This document shows, piece by piece, positions 28,401-34,376 of a stretch of DNA of 34,376 bases; position 1 is the first letter of the stretch; every line of letters starts with the position of its first letter. The DNA is taken from positions 1 through 34,376 of the forward strand of contig NZ_KB908239.1 in NCBI RefSeq assembly GCF_000382365.1. The letters run 5' to 3'. The DNA is from Pannonibacter phragmitetus DSM 14782. Its GTDB lineage: Bacteria; Pseudomonadota; Alphaproteobacteria; Rhizobiales; Stappiaceae. The notes under the pieces were generated by a model, which worked only from the letters and a program-made list of their open reading frames with translations, ran no database searches and had not been told where the DNA came from. The translations under genes were made by a program, and so were the position numbers.

Positions 28401-30919
28401 GCAGGGGCAGCATTGGCGATCAGATCGATGCTCTGACACCTGAAACGAAACGCCCCTTGCTCCCTTCATTCAAAGGCGGGGCGGCAGAGGAGGCAACCAC
28501 AGTTCCAACGCCGGAACTGGAGTACTTCAATGGCCTGGGCGGTTTTGCCGAAGATGGCCGGGAGTATGTGACGGTCCTGCGCCATGGGCAAACCACCCCT
28601 GCCCCCTGGATCAACGTGATCGCCAACCCCTCTTTCGGTTTTCAGGTCTCAGCCGAAGGCAGCGGCCATGTCTGGTCCGGCAACAGCCGGGAGAACCAGC
28701 TGACGGCATGGTCAAACGACCCGGTCTGCGACCCTGCAAGCGAAGCGCTCTATCTTTATGATCTCGACAGTGGCGCGCTCTGGACACCAACCGCGCTGCC
28801 GGTCCGGGGCAAAGGCACCTACATCGCCCGGCACGGTTTCGGCTACAGCCGGTTTGAACATGCAGAGCGCGGGATTGAAGCAGACATGTTGCAGTTCGTG
28901 CCGGTGGATGACCCGGTCAAGATCACCTGGCTGACCTTGCGCAACACCGGCAAAACCGTGCGCAGACTGTCTGTCACAGCCTATGCAGAATGGGTGCTCG
29001 GCACGTCACGCAGTACAACGGCAGCCGGCATCGTGACCATGAAGGACCCGGAAACCGGCGCAATCTTTGCCCGCAATCCCCATGCCACCGGTTTTGCGGA
29101 CAGGGTGGCCTTTGCCGATCTGGGCAGCGGAACAGCGAGCCTGACCGCAGACCGAAGCGAAGTTCTCGGCAAAGGCGGCGATATGGCCGCGCCGGCCGGC
29201 ATTGGAGCGGCGCGTTTCTCGGGGCGCACCGGCCCGGCACTCGATCCCTGTGCCGCATTGCAGCGTCTGGTGGCGCTGGAGCCGGGCGGAACAGCGACCG
29301 TGGTCTTCCTGTTTGGGCAGGCCGAAACGGAACAGGCCGCACGCAGCTTGATCCTGCGGCACCGTAGCAACGATCCGGCCAGAACCCTGAGCATCGTCCG
29401 CCAGCACTGGAACGATCTTCTGACCTCCGTTCAGGTCACATCGCCGGATCGGTCCATGGACATCCTGCTGAACGGTTGGCTGCTTTATCAGACGCTGGCC
29501 TGCCGGATCTGGGCGCGGTCGGGCTTCTACCAGGCAAGCGGAGCCTACGGCTTTCGCGACCAGTTGCAGGACGGCATGTCCCTGACTGCGCTGCGCCCGG
29601 AAATAACGCGCGCCCATCTTCTGCGGGCGGCAGGCCGGCAGTTTCCGGAGGGCGATGTCCAGCACTGGTGGCTGCCTCATTCCGGGCAAGGTGTCCGCAC
29701 GCGGATTTCGGATGACCGGATCTGGCTGGGCTACTGCGCCGCGCAATATGCGAGCGTAACGGGTGACACCTCCATCCTTGACGAGCAGGTCCCGTTCCTT
29801 GAAGGCCCTGCCCTGCAGCCTGACGCGCATGACGCGTTCTTCCAGCCGGCCGTTTCCGCGTCCACCGCCAGCCTGTTCGAGCACTGCGCCCGAGGCTTGG
29901 ACCTCGCCATCGAACTGACAGGCACCAATGGTATGCCCCTGATCGGCTCAGGCGACTGGAACGACGGCATGAACCGGGTTGGCGCGCAAGGCAAGGGCAC
30001 CAGTGTCTGGCTGGGGTGGCTGCTGATTGCCGCCATCGACCGGATGACGCCGTTTGCAGGTGAACGTAACCCTGCCCGCGCAGCCCGCTGGCACAGCCAT
30101 CGCACTGCCCTGTTACAGGCGATTGAACGGGACGGCTGGGATGGGGCATGGTACCGGCGCGGCACATTCGACGACGGCACGCCCCTGGGCTCGGCAGCGT
30201 CAGACGAGTGCCAGATCGACAGCATTGCCCAATCCTGGGCAGTCCTGTCCGGCGCCGCCAACCCGCAGCGCGCCGCCACCGCCATGGCCAGCATGACCCA
30301 ACGTCTGGTCCAGCCCGGACCGGGCCTCGCCCTGCTGTTCACCCCGCCATTCGACAGCACACCGCGGGATCCCGGCTACATCAAGGGCTATCCGCCGGGC
30401 CTGCGCGAAAATGGCGGCCAGTACAGCCATGCTGCCATGTGGGCCATCCTGGCACAATGCGGGCTGGGAAACGGGGATGCGGCAGGTGAACTGTTCTCGC
30501 TCGTAAACCCGGTCAACCATGCCCTGACCCCTGAGGCGGTTGAACGTTACAAGACCGAACCCTATGCCGTGGCCGCTGACGTCTATGCCAATCCCCAGCA
30601 CACGGGCCGCGGCGGCTGGACCTGGTATACCGGCTCGGCTGCGTGGATGCACCGTGCCGGTATCGAAGGTATTCTGGGGCTGACATGGTCAGGACCGGAT
30701 CTGTTGCTGAACCCCTGCTTTCCCAAACATTGGCCGCAGCTGAAAGCGGTTGTCCGCCTCAGGGAAAGCTCCCTCACGATCTCAATAGACAACCCCAACC
30801 AGACCGGCCACGGCATCCAGTCGGCAAGGTTGAATGGCGAAGCCCTGACGGTTGCCGGGCAGAAGCTCCGGATCCCCATGCCGAAGGGCGAGCACAGCCT
30901 GGACGTCACCATGACCTGA
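22472..30919 (+). CDS. ndvB: Cyclic beta-1,2-glucan synthase (NdvB/ChvB/Cgs type)
   Basis: A 2815-residue inner-membrane enzyme, close to the usual 2800-2870 of the family. It initiates, elongates, cyclises and length-controls periplasmic cyclic beta-1,2-glucan from UDP-glucose. The order matches: an N-terminal cytoplasmic region, transmembrane helices from about residue 410, and a GT84 glycosyltransferase core. That core shows the nucleotide-sugar Asp motif [10 protein letters not shown] (about 630), [23 protein letters not shown] and [16 protein letters not shown] (about 777). More helices (about 815-985), glycoamylase-like and carbohydrate-binding repeats follow. The C-terminal GH94 phosphorylase domain has [13 protein letters not shown] (about 2492) and [16 protein letters not shown]. 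Cyclic glucans serve osmotic adaptation and host interaction in Rhizobiales. The GTG start overlaps the preceding small gene, and no exporter gene (ndvA) is adjacent. Confidence 0.95.
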   Translation: MTAGQTGLRWRARFERATGIRPPVATPWQDTAAIRSELFGTERLEHHALTLAMAQTVTDQPAQGGRELARRVSENASFLLGAYKACALNLQEGRAISPAAEWLLDNFHLVEEQFRQVADDLPHDYYRQLPKLSAGPFAGYPRVLGLAWAYVAHTDSLLCSPVLALFVKSYQKVSPLTIGELWAVAITLRIVLIENMRRLAQEITRGSDLRKTADDIVDRIWAAKRNGSQATVREFLAATAGLEDTLLDEIIAAQIAKRLRGFDPAETPLHVWLEDRLRSQGSSIETVVQNAQLRQGATSVTMRNIVTSMRLASEMDWASFVEDVSLIDAHLRASSGFAGMDFATRNAYRTAIEILSRGSPLSEIEVTGAALDFTAHDGSGEAGDPGPALIGTRRREFEKTLGFRPSLPVRLGRMLASLGLAGYLGAIALATAGVLAAALWAVGTSGLAVLVLAVTGLAAASEAGTALVNLAVTRTVRPKLLPGLDLTAGIPPHLRTLVAVPVLLSHKSDLLDQIGRLEVHHLSSPGGSLHYALLSDGPDAQTRTVPQDAELIAEAQAGIKRLNTLYPSSEGDRFFLLHRHRLWNPQEGVWMGWERKRGKLEELNRLLRGGTGTSFLPGASVPQDVRFVITLDADTRLLRDTVASLIGKMAHPMNRAVLDPGQRRVTAGYGILQPGVTPALPAGTHGSLFQQVFSSPGGIDPYASATSNVYQDLFGEGSFTGKGIYDVDAFTGSLAGRVPENTMLSHDLFEGIFARAGLASDIELVEDFPVRYDVAIRRQHRWTRGDWQLLPWLLGIGRGRDSTVPATGRWKMTDNLRRAVVAPFSLASLFAGWLLPLPAAISWNAAILTMLAVPQLTGLPFAILPGRAGITSRSHFAALRQDARTAVLQIALGAAFLADTAWQMTDACGRTLVRLGLTRKHLLQWVTAADAGASARPGYAAQYRNMAGGLVLGLSASGAALALNPLAWPAVVLFALAWLAAPALAYRVSRPFVPPPEVPLSPDDALALRLIARRTWRYFERFVTAADNFLPPDNFQETPKPTVFHRTSPTNIGLYLLSVTAARDFGWTGQTAAIVRLEQTLQSIKRLPQFRGHLFNWYETRELRVLDPAYVSSVDSGNLAGHLIAVAQACREWRTVPLAASSRHAGVADALTLARQALTPKISGLAALLDKLAAGNTAHHPFEALLPLAREAADLALASYGPDHELAFWCCAARDCIAGHMDDVWEISSARLHALEELFRRLAMDMDFRFLFNPEKKLLSIGFSVTTNSLDPSCYDLLASEARLASLFAIAKGDVETRHWFRLGRAATPAGASSALISWSGSMFEYLMPSLIMRAPSGSVLEQTSRLIVARQQDYGHANAIPWGISESSFNSRDLEMTYQYSNFGVPGLGLKRGLSANRVVAPYATALAAMVDSTAALRNFGRLAAIGAQGRYGFYEAVDFTPSRLPAGAHHAIVRSFMAHHQGMTITAIANTLQNGRLRTRFHNEPVIQAAELLLQERMPRDARSAPPRAGDVPVTALNTSAAPAVRHFDAPGDGPPTGHMLSNGSYGVMLTPTGGGYSCWRGLAITRWRADPSQSTLGSFIFVRDVKSGGLWSAAIQPTGADPGRHSATFSEHKASFVHKGRRLSTTTEVVVSAEDDAEARRVTLTNTGRHPREIELTSYNELVLAPAAADLAHPAFSKLFVVTGFLPELDVVIATRRRRDPADPEVWSAHIAVVEGQETAPLQHETDRAQFIGRGRSIRDAAMAGAPLSGTTGAVLDPIFSLRRRITVPPGGMARVSFWTLAASTPEALLDLVDRHRDPSAFERAATLSWTQAQVQLRHLGVTPAAAADFQRLGGMILRGDASLRATRSQIEAGMGQRSRLWPLGISGDLPIVLFQISETEDVAALHEVLAAHEYLRMRQLDFDLVIINEHAPSYYQDMQAVIDDAVRSAQARPRSGRNKGPAHGAIHTLRTTLVSPGAHAILLAAAHVVLIAGRGSIGDQIDALTPETKRPLLPSFKGGAAEEATTVPTPELEYFNGLGGFAEDGREYVTVLRHGQTTPAPWINVIANPSFGFQVSAEGSGHVWSGNSRENQLTAWSNDPVCDPASEALYLYDLDSGALWTPTALPVRGKGTYIARHGFGYSRFEHAERGIEADMLQFVPVDDPVKITWLTLRNTGKTVRRLSVTAYAEWVLGTSRSTTAAGIVTMKDPETGAIFARNPHATGFADRVAFADLGSGTASLTADRSEVLGKGGDMAAPAGIGAARFSGRTGPALDPCAALQRLVALEPGGTATVVFLFGQAETEQAARSLILRHRSNDPARTLSIVRQHWNDLLTSVQVTSPDRSMDILLNGWLLYQTLACRIWARSGFYQASGAYGFRDQLQDGMSLTALRPEITRAHLLRAAGRQFPEGDVQHWWLPHSGQGVRTRISDDRIWLGYCAAQYASVTGDTSILDEQVPFLEGPALQPDAHDAFFQPAVSASTASLFEHCARGLDLAIELTGTNGMPLIGSGDWNDGMNRVGAQGKGTSVWLGWLLIAAIDRMTPFAGERNPARAARWHSHRTALLQAIERDGWDGAWYRRGTFDDGTPLGSAASDECQIDSIAQSWAVLSGAANPQRAATAMASMTQRLVQPGPGLALLFTPPFDSTPRDPGYIKGYPPGLRENGGQYSHAAMWAILAQCGLGNGDAAGELFSLVNPVNHALTPEAVERYKTEPYAVAADVYANPQHTGRGGWTWYTGSAAWMHRAGIEGILGLTWSGPDLLLNPCFPKHWPQLKAVVRLRESSLTISIDNPNQTGHGIQSARLNGEALTVAGQKLRIPMPKGEHSLDVTMT

Positions 30920-30964
30920 GCTGGCAACCCAGGGCAAACCCGAGCTCCTGAATTGGGCGCTGGG

Positions 30965-32249
30965 TCACTCGGCGGCGTCCAACTCGCCATCCAACGAGAC
31001 GACTTCAATCACCGGGTCTTGGAACTCAGGCAGGTTAGATTTCGCAGGAGCCATCCATGACGGCACTTTTCCTGCGGCCTCGCCGGCTTCTAAATGGTTG
31101 GCGACTTCGGCAAATGGATGACGGAAGAAGTGCTGGTTGAGAGCGTCGGCAAGGGCCTTTTCCTTGCCCGCCCTCGCCAGCGCGAGAACTGCATCGCCGC
31201 TCTTCCAGTCAATCTTCGCCTTTACGCGGCGGACCTGCTCATCTTTCAGCTTCGCGAGCGCATCAGGTGCGATGCTGCCACTCGTCCAGATTTCAAAGCG
31301 CTGCTCTGCCTCGCGTAAATACCCGTGCTGAGCGTAGTGAGCGCGGAATGTGGGAATCTTCGCGAGCCATTCCTCCACCTCCGCCAGACTCAACACACCG
31401 CCCGGCTCCTTACCTTTGCATTCAATGGCAGTGACGAGTGCGTTCTGGTTGGTAATCGTTTGAACGTCGATATCCGCTGTCTTCCCGGTGCTCGGATCTT
31501 TGGCGGTGACGCCCATATCCATCGTCATGGCTGTGCGCCTTGCAAGATAACCCGCCACCATCTCGAACAGGATGCCCCGGAGGTTCTTGTTGCGCCCTTC
31601 GATATCGAACAGGTTGTTCAACAGCATGGTGAGGCGTTCGGGGCTCGATGACGCATATTTCGCGGCATTCTTGAGCACTTCGCAGAGCGAGACGATTGCC
31701 TCCCCGACACGCTTCCCGAACAGGTCTTTGGGGGTTGCCAGCATAACGCCCGCCGCATGTCCTGCGGCCATTGCTTCGCCTGTGAAGCCTTCTGCGACGA
31801 TGATCGACAGAATGCCGATATCCTTAAAGCTGGCTTTGAGAACGCGAGCTTTGCGGATGAAAAACTGAATCTCATGGACGGTCAAAATGCCTTCGGCGAA
31901 AACGTCCGCCACAACGAAGCCCGGTTTGCTTGCCGATCCCTGCAACGGTAGAAGATAGCTCGGCCCGGCAAGATCGAATGCGAAAGGCCCGATCGGCTTC
32001 AAATCTTCGTCGCCCCGAATTCGGATAGCGTTGTAGCTCGCGAGGCCAATTTTTCGGCACCATTCGCGTAGGCCATCCAGCAAGACGCGTTCCGTAATGT
32101 CCCGCGCCCGCATGGCCGCGGTTGTGCCCATGGCCAAGCTCGGAGCCGTGTGGAAACAGCGGCCATATCCCTGGTCGTGGAATTCCTTGAGGAAGCCGGA
32201 CTTTATGAGACGGCTGGCGACCGTATCAGCCGGGACTTGCCCGGTCTTA
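30965..32249 (-). pseudogene. PD-(D/E)XK-like nuclease gene, main part, split by an IS1031-type element
   Basis: The frame ends at 30965 and stays open upstream past the TTG at 32137 to the IS end at 32249. It then continues in frame beyond the element (33185-33344) if one TTA duplication is removed; across the join it reads VRPKTGQVPADTVASR. The C-terminal half has DIDVQTI (Asp codons at 31472 and 31466), then VTAIECKGK (Glu codon 31421-31423, Lys codon 31415-31417). This D...ExK pattern fits the PD-(D/E)XK nuclease fold. The N-terminal part may be helical and DNA-binding. About 480 residues survive and the native start is lost. I do not recognise the exact family. Such nucleases are frequent in restriction and phage-defence genes, which is inference here. 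Confidence 0.65.
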
Positions 32250-33181
32250 GAGGCTGCCTCAAAAAGAGGTGGGTGATTTCAACAGGTTATGATTCCTTCG
32301 GATTTGCGAGATTCGATGGAGTTCACAATGGCCTGGACCAAAATCACCCGCCGGCACTATGCCCGGCGAACGGCACGCTACGCAAGCGATATGACGGATC
32401 GGGAATGGGGGCTGGTTCAACCGTTCCTACCAATGCCGCGCCGCCTGGGGCGTCCTCGTACGACCGACTTGCGAGAGGTGGTGAATGCGCTGCTTTACAT
32501 CGCCACGACCGGTTGCCAATGGCGAATGCTGCCGAAGGATTTTCCGCCCTGCTCGACCGTCCAGCGCTATTTCTATGAATGGCGGGCATTAGGGCTGTGG
32601 TCGCGCATCAACCATCATCTGGTAATGGAGGCCCGCGAACTGGAGGGCAGAGAGGCCTCTCCGACGGCCGGTGTCATCGACAGCCAGAGCGTCAAAACCA
32701 CGGAAAGCGGCGGTATCCGGGGCTATGACGCGGGGAAGAAAATCAAAGGCCGCAAACGTCATATCATCGTCGATACGCTTGGTCTGATGGTCGGCCTCAT
32801 GGTGCACAGCGCTGATGTCCAGGATCGCGATGGTGCTCCCGATCTCCTGAAATCCATTCGCTACAGGTGGCCATGGCTGCTGCACGTCTTCGCCGATGGT
32901 GGTTACGCGGGCGGCAAGCTGAAGCGGCGGCTGAAGAAGATCGGGCGCTGGACGGTCGAGATCATCAAGCGCTCGGACAAGGCGAAAGGCTTCGAAGTCC
33001 TCCCGCGCCGCTGGGTCGTCGAACGCACCTTCGCCTGGCTCGGCAGATGCCGCAGACTGGCAAAGGATGTCGAAAAGTCCATCGCCTCATCAGAGGCTTG
33101 GATCATGATCGCCCACCTGCGCCTGATCACCAGGCGGCTTGTAAGGTACCGATATCGTTGAAGGCTTTTCGAGTCCGACTC
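32250..33181 (+). mobile_element. Complete IS5-family element, IS1031-like group
   Basis: Imperfect 17-bp terminal repeats match at 13 of 17 positions: GAGGCTGCCTCAAAAAG at 32250-32266, and the complement of 33165-33181 (GAGTCGGACTCGAAAAG). The direct duplication TTA lies on both sides (32247-32249 and 33182-33184). A 3-bp TNA duplication and about 930-bp length are characteristic of the IS1031 group. Removing the element and one TTA restores the frame of the surrounding nuclease-like gene. Confidence 0.9.
32328..33161 (+). CDS. IS1031-type transposase
   Basis: A 277-residue DDE transposase filling the element. The N-terminal DUF4096-like region has TDREWGLVQPFLPMPRRLGR and LREVVNALLYIATTGCQWRM. 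The DDE triad is visible as Asp in GVIDSQSVKT, Asp in FADGGYAGG and Glu in RRWVVERTFAWLGRCRRLAK. The ATG at 32328 (MAWTKITRRHYARR) matches relatives and has GGAG upstream; the frame is open 13 codons further. It appears intact and may be active. Confidence 0.9.
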   Translation: MAWTKITRRHYARRTARYASDMTDREWGLVQPFLPMPRRLGRPRTTDLREVVNALLYIATTGCQWRMLPKDFPPCSTVQRYFYEWRALGLWSRINHHLVMEARELEGREASPTAGVIDSQSVKTTESGGIRGYDAGKKIKGRKRHIIVDTLGLMVGLMVHSADVQDRDGAPDLLKSIRYRWPWLLHVFADGGYAGGKLKRRLKKIGRWTVEIIKRSDKAKGFEVLPRRWVVERTFAWLGRCRRLAKDVEKSIASSEAWIMIAHLRLITRRLVRYRYR

Positions 33182-33184
33182 TTA

Positions 33185-33344
33185 GGCCTGACCGTCGCAC
33201 CGCTTACAACGGCGAATTGCTCGGCAGGAATCATGCCGCCCCGAGCGATCACCCCGTCGATAGCCGCTGCCGTAATCGAATTGGTTTCGCGAAGATCGCG
33301 CAGGAAATTTTGCCAGAACCGTTCGCCATTTCGCTCCTTCTCTA
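33185..33344 (-). pseudogene. Nuclease-like gene, upstream fragment between two IS elements
   Basis: Read on the minus strand the 160 bp encode ERNGERFWQNFLRDLRE, then about 30 residues ending SGATVRP. They continue in frame into the main part beyond the IS1031-type element. The upstream boundary is the IS427-type element at CTAG (33342-33345), where the frame is cut. The native N-terminus is not in the window. Confidence 0.65.
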
Positions 33345-34093
33345 GGCCGTCGACTCATAAACTCTGACACCAGATCCTCGCTGAGATGAGTTTGACAGCA
33401 GCGAGATAATTTTCCGGGCGCTTGTCGTAGCGGGTTGCGATACCTCGAAACTGTTTGATCTTGTTGAAGAATCTCTCCACGAGGTTTCGTTGCCTGTAAA
33501 CCCACCGCGAGAACGAGAAGGAGCCCTTGCGGTTTGCCTTCGGCGGGATGTTGGCCCAGGCACCACGTCCGGCCGCCTTGGCTCGGATGGCATTGGTGTC
33601 ATAGCCCTTGTCAGCAAGCAGGATATCACCTTCGCCGAGGTCGTCTGTCAGCGCGCCGGCTTCAGTGCAGTCAGCAATCTGGCCGCCGGTCAGACGGAGT
33701 GCGACTGGCCGGCCTTCGGCATCGACGAGCGCGTGGATTTTGCTCGTAAGCCCGCCACGGGAACGTCCCATGCCACCATCGTCTCGAGCCCCTTTTTTCC
33801 CGTGGCCGCGTGCTGGTGAACGCGAACACAGGTGGAATCGATCATGACGATATCACCATCATAAGCCTCGGAAACCGCTTCGAGAAGCCGATCCCAGACC
33901 CCGGCCTTCCTCCATCGGACAAAGCGGTTATAGCAGGTGGTTGGTGGCCCGTAACGCTCGGGAATCTCCGCCCAGGGCGAACCTGTCCGGAACCGCCAGA
34001 GGATGCCGTTCAGGACCCGCCGGTCATCAGCACGAGGAACGCCCCGTGGCTTGTTGGGCAACAGGGGCGAAATAATTGACCATTCGTGGTCCG
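33345..34093 (-). mobile_element. IS5-family element, IS427-like group, 5'-truncated
   Basis: The 3' terminus (GGCCGTCGACTCATAAACTC on the plus strand) adjoins a CTAG site, the type of target used by this group. The 5' end is missing: the transposase frame reads RFTDHEWSIISPLL back to the boundary with the IS3-family element at 34093/34094, then hits a stop inside that element. About 70 bp including the start codon and terminal repeat are lost. Confidence 0.8.
33355..34093 (-). pseudogene. IS427-type transposase with -1 frameshift, N-terminus missing
   Basis: Two overlapping frames encode the DDE transposase. The first runs from the truncated start (TDHEWSIISPLLPNKPRGVP) through WRFRTGSPWAEIPERYGPPT and DGDIVMIDSTCVRVHQHAAT. 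At A-AAA-AAG (33798-33792) a -1 shift joins it to GARDDGGMGRSRGGLTSKIH, continuing to LLADKGYDTNAIR and YRQRNLVERFFNKIKQFRGI and the stop at 33355. The slippery heptamer and fusion are usual for this group. The IS3-family insertion has removed the first codons, so it should be inactive. Confidence 0.82.
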
Positions 34094-34376
34094 TGAACCG
34101 TCCTGGCTTTCCAGGAGGCTCCTATTTGTGAGAAGGAGCTGAGATGAGCGCTACAAGGAACAAGTTTTCGGGTGAGTTTCGCGACCGTGCCGTGCGGATG
34201 GTGGCGGAGCATCGTGGGGATTACCCGTCGGAGTGGGCGGCGCTGACCTCGATTGCTGGCAAGATCGGCTGCACGAGCGAGACGCTGCGCCGCTGGTGCC
34301 GGGAGGAGGCTGGCCGACGAGCGGGGCCAGAGGCGCAGGCCGTCAACGACCGGGACCGGGTCAAGGCATTGGAGCG
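34094..34376 (+). mobile_element. IS3-family element, 5' part (right window edge)
   Basis: The element begins TGAACCGTCCTGG at 34094, directly inside the IS427-type transposase. Its first 94 bases equal the reverse complement of 1-94, so both window edges carry the same element in divergent orientation. It continues beyond the window. Confidence 0.87.
34144..34376 (+). CDS. IS3-family transposase OrfA, partial
   Basis: From ATG 34144, after AGAAGGAG, 77 codons run off the window. [20 protein letters not shown] starts the helix-turn-helix domain, and [20 protein letters not shown] holds the recognition-helix region. This pattern (R-x-A-V-R-M-V...IGCTxETLRRW) is typical of OrfA in IS51/IS407-like IS3 elements. 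OrfB with the catalytic DDE domain should follow outside the window. Confidence 0.88.
   Translation, partial: MSATRNKFSGEFRDRAVRMVAEHRGDYPSEWAALTSIAGKIGCTSETLRRWCREEAGRRAGPEAQAVNDRDRVKALE

Noticed and set aside
1-34376. Whole window as a composite transposon
   Set aside because: The inner ends alone do not prove it; the interior holds core genes such as lexA, and outer ends and duplications are outside the window.
1-34376. CRISPR arrays, tRNA and rRNA genes, prophage genes
   Set aside because: No regularly spaced short repeats, no cloverleaf or rRNA sequence and no phage structural genes were seen on either strand.

Overview
The window looks like chromosomal DNA of a GC-rich alphaproteobacterium, most likely of the Rhizobiales/Hyphomicrobiales type. 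The evidence is a LexA with the alphaproteobacterial SOS box GAAC-N7-GAAC, a cyclic beta-1,2-glucan synthase (NdvB/ChvB type), DUF1488, DUF983, an ExaC/AldB-type aldehyde dehydrogenase, and IS5-family elements common in this class. The genus cannot be fixed from sequence alone.

Left edge (1-1078): the 5' end of an IS3-family element cuts into an AT-richer gene. The surviving 3' part of that gene carries an Rx4H motif of HEPN type. A gene-free stretch with REP-like palindromes follows.

Metabolic block (1079-8151): on the minus strand are an aldehyde dehydrogenase with a textbook terminator, a GAF-Fis regulator of AcoR type that lacks the AAA+ domain, and a molybdopterin oxidoreductase with a 4Fe-4S site. 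On the plus strand are lexA with its SOS box and a DUF983 membrane protein.

Surface polysaccharide pair (8393-11613, minus strand): a membrane-bound UDP-sugar 4,6-dehydratase (WbpM/PglF/FlaA1 type) and an O-antigen ligase-like protein form a probable two-gene operon.

12082-17577: a shortened, cysteine-depleted class II ribonucleotide reductase homologue converges on and overlaps an EAL-domain protein with a periplasmic sensor. A PfkB-type sugar kinase is divergent from the EAL gene.

17578-30919: a string of small conserved or orphan genes surrounds a Crp/Fnr regulator. They include DUF1488, a CsbD-like protein, a Thivi_2564-type membrane peptide and several unknowns. The string ends in a 2815-residue cyclic glucan synthase that is translationally coupled to a 64-residue ORF. 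The gene content suggests envelope or stress adaptation.

Right edge (30965-34376): a scrapyard of insertion sequences. A PD-(D/E)XK-like nuclease gene is split by an intact IS1031-type element (TSD TTA). Upstream it is cut by an IS427-type IS5 element, which is itself truncated by a second, oppositely oriented copy of the IS3-family element seen at the left edge. Both IS-bounded edges therefore hold broken genes that could be remnants of defence functions.

The strongest biological oddity is the NrdJ-like protein. It keeps the thiyl-radical N-x-C-x-E motif but lacks one of the two substrate-reducing cysteines and the whole C-terminal redox tail.
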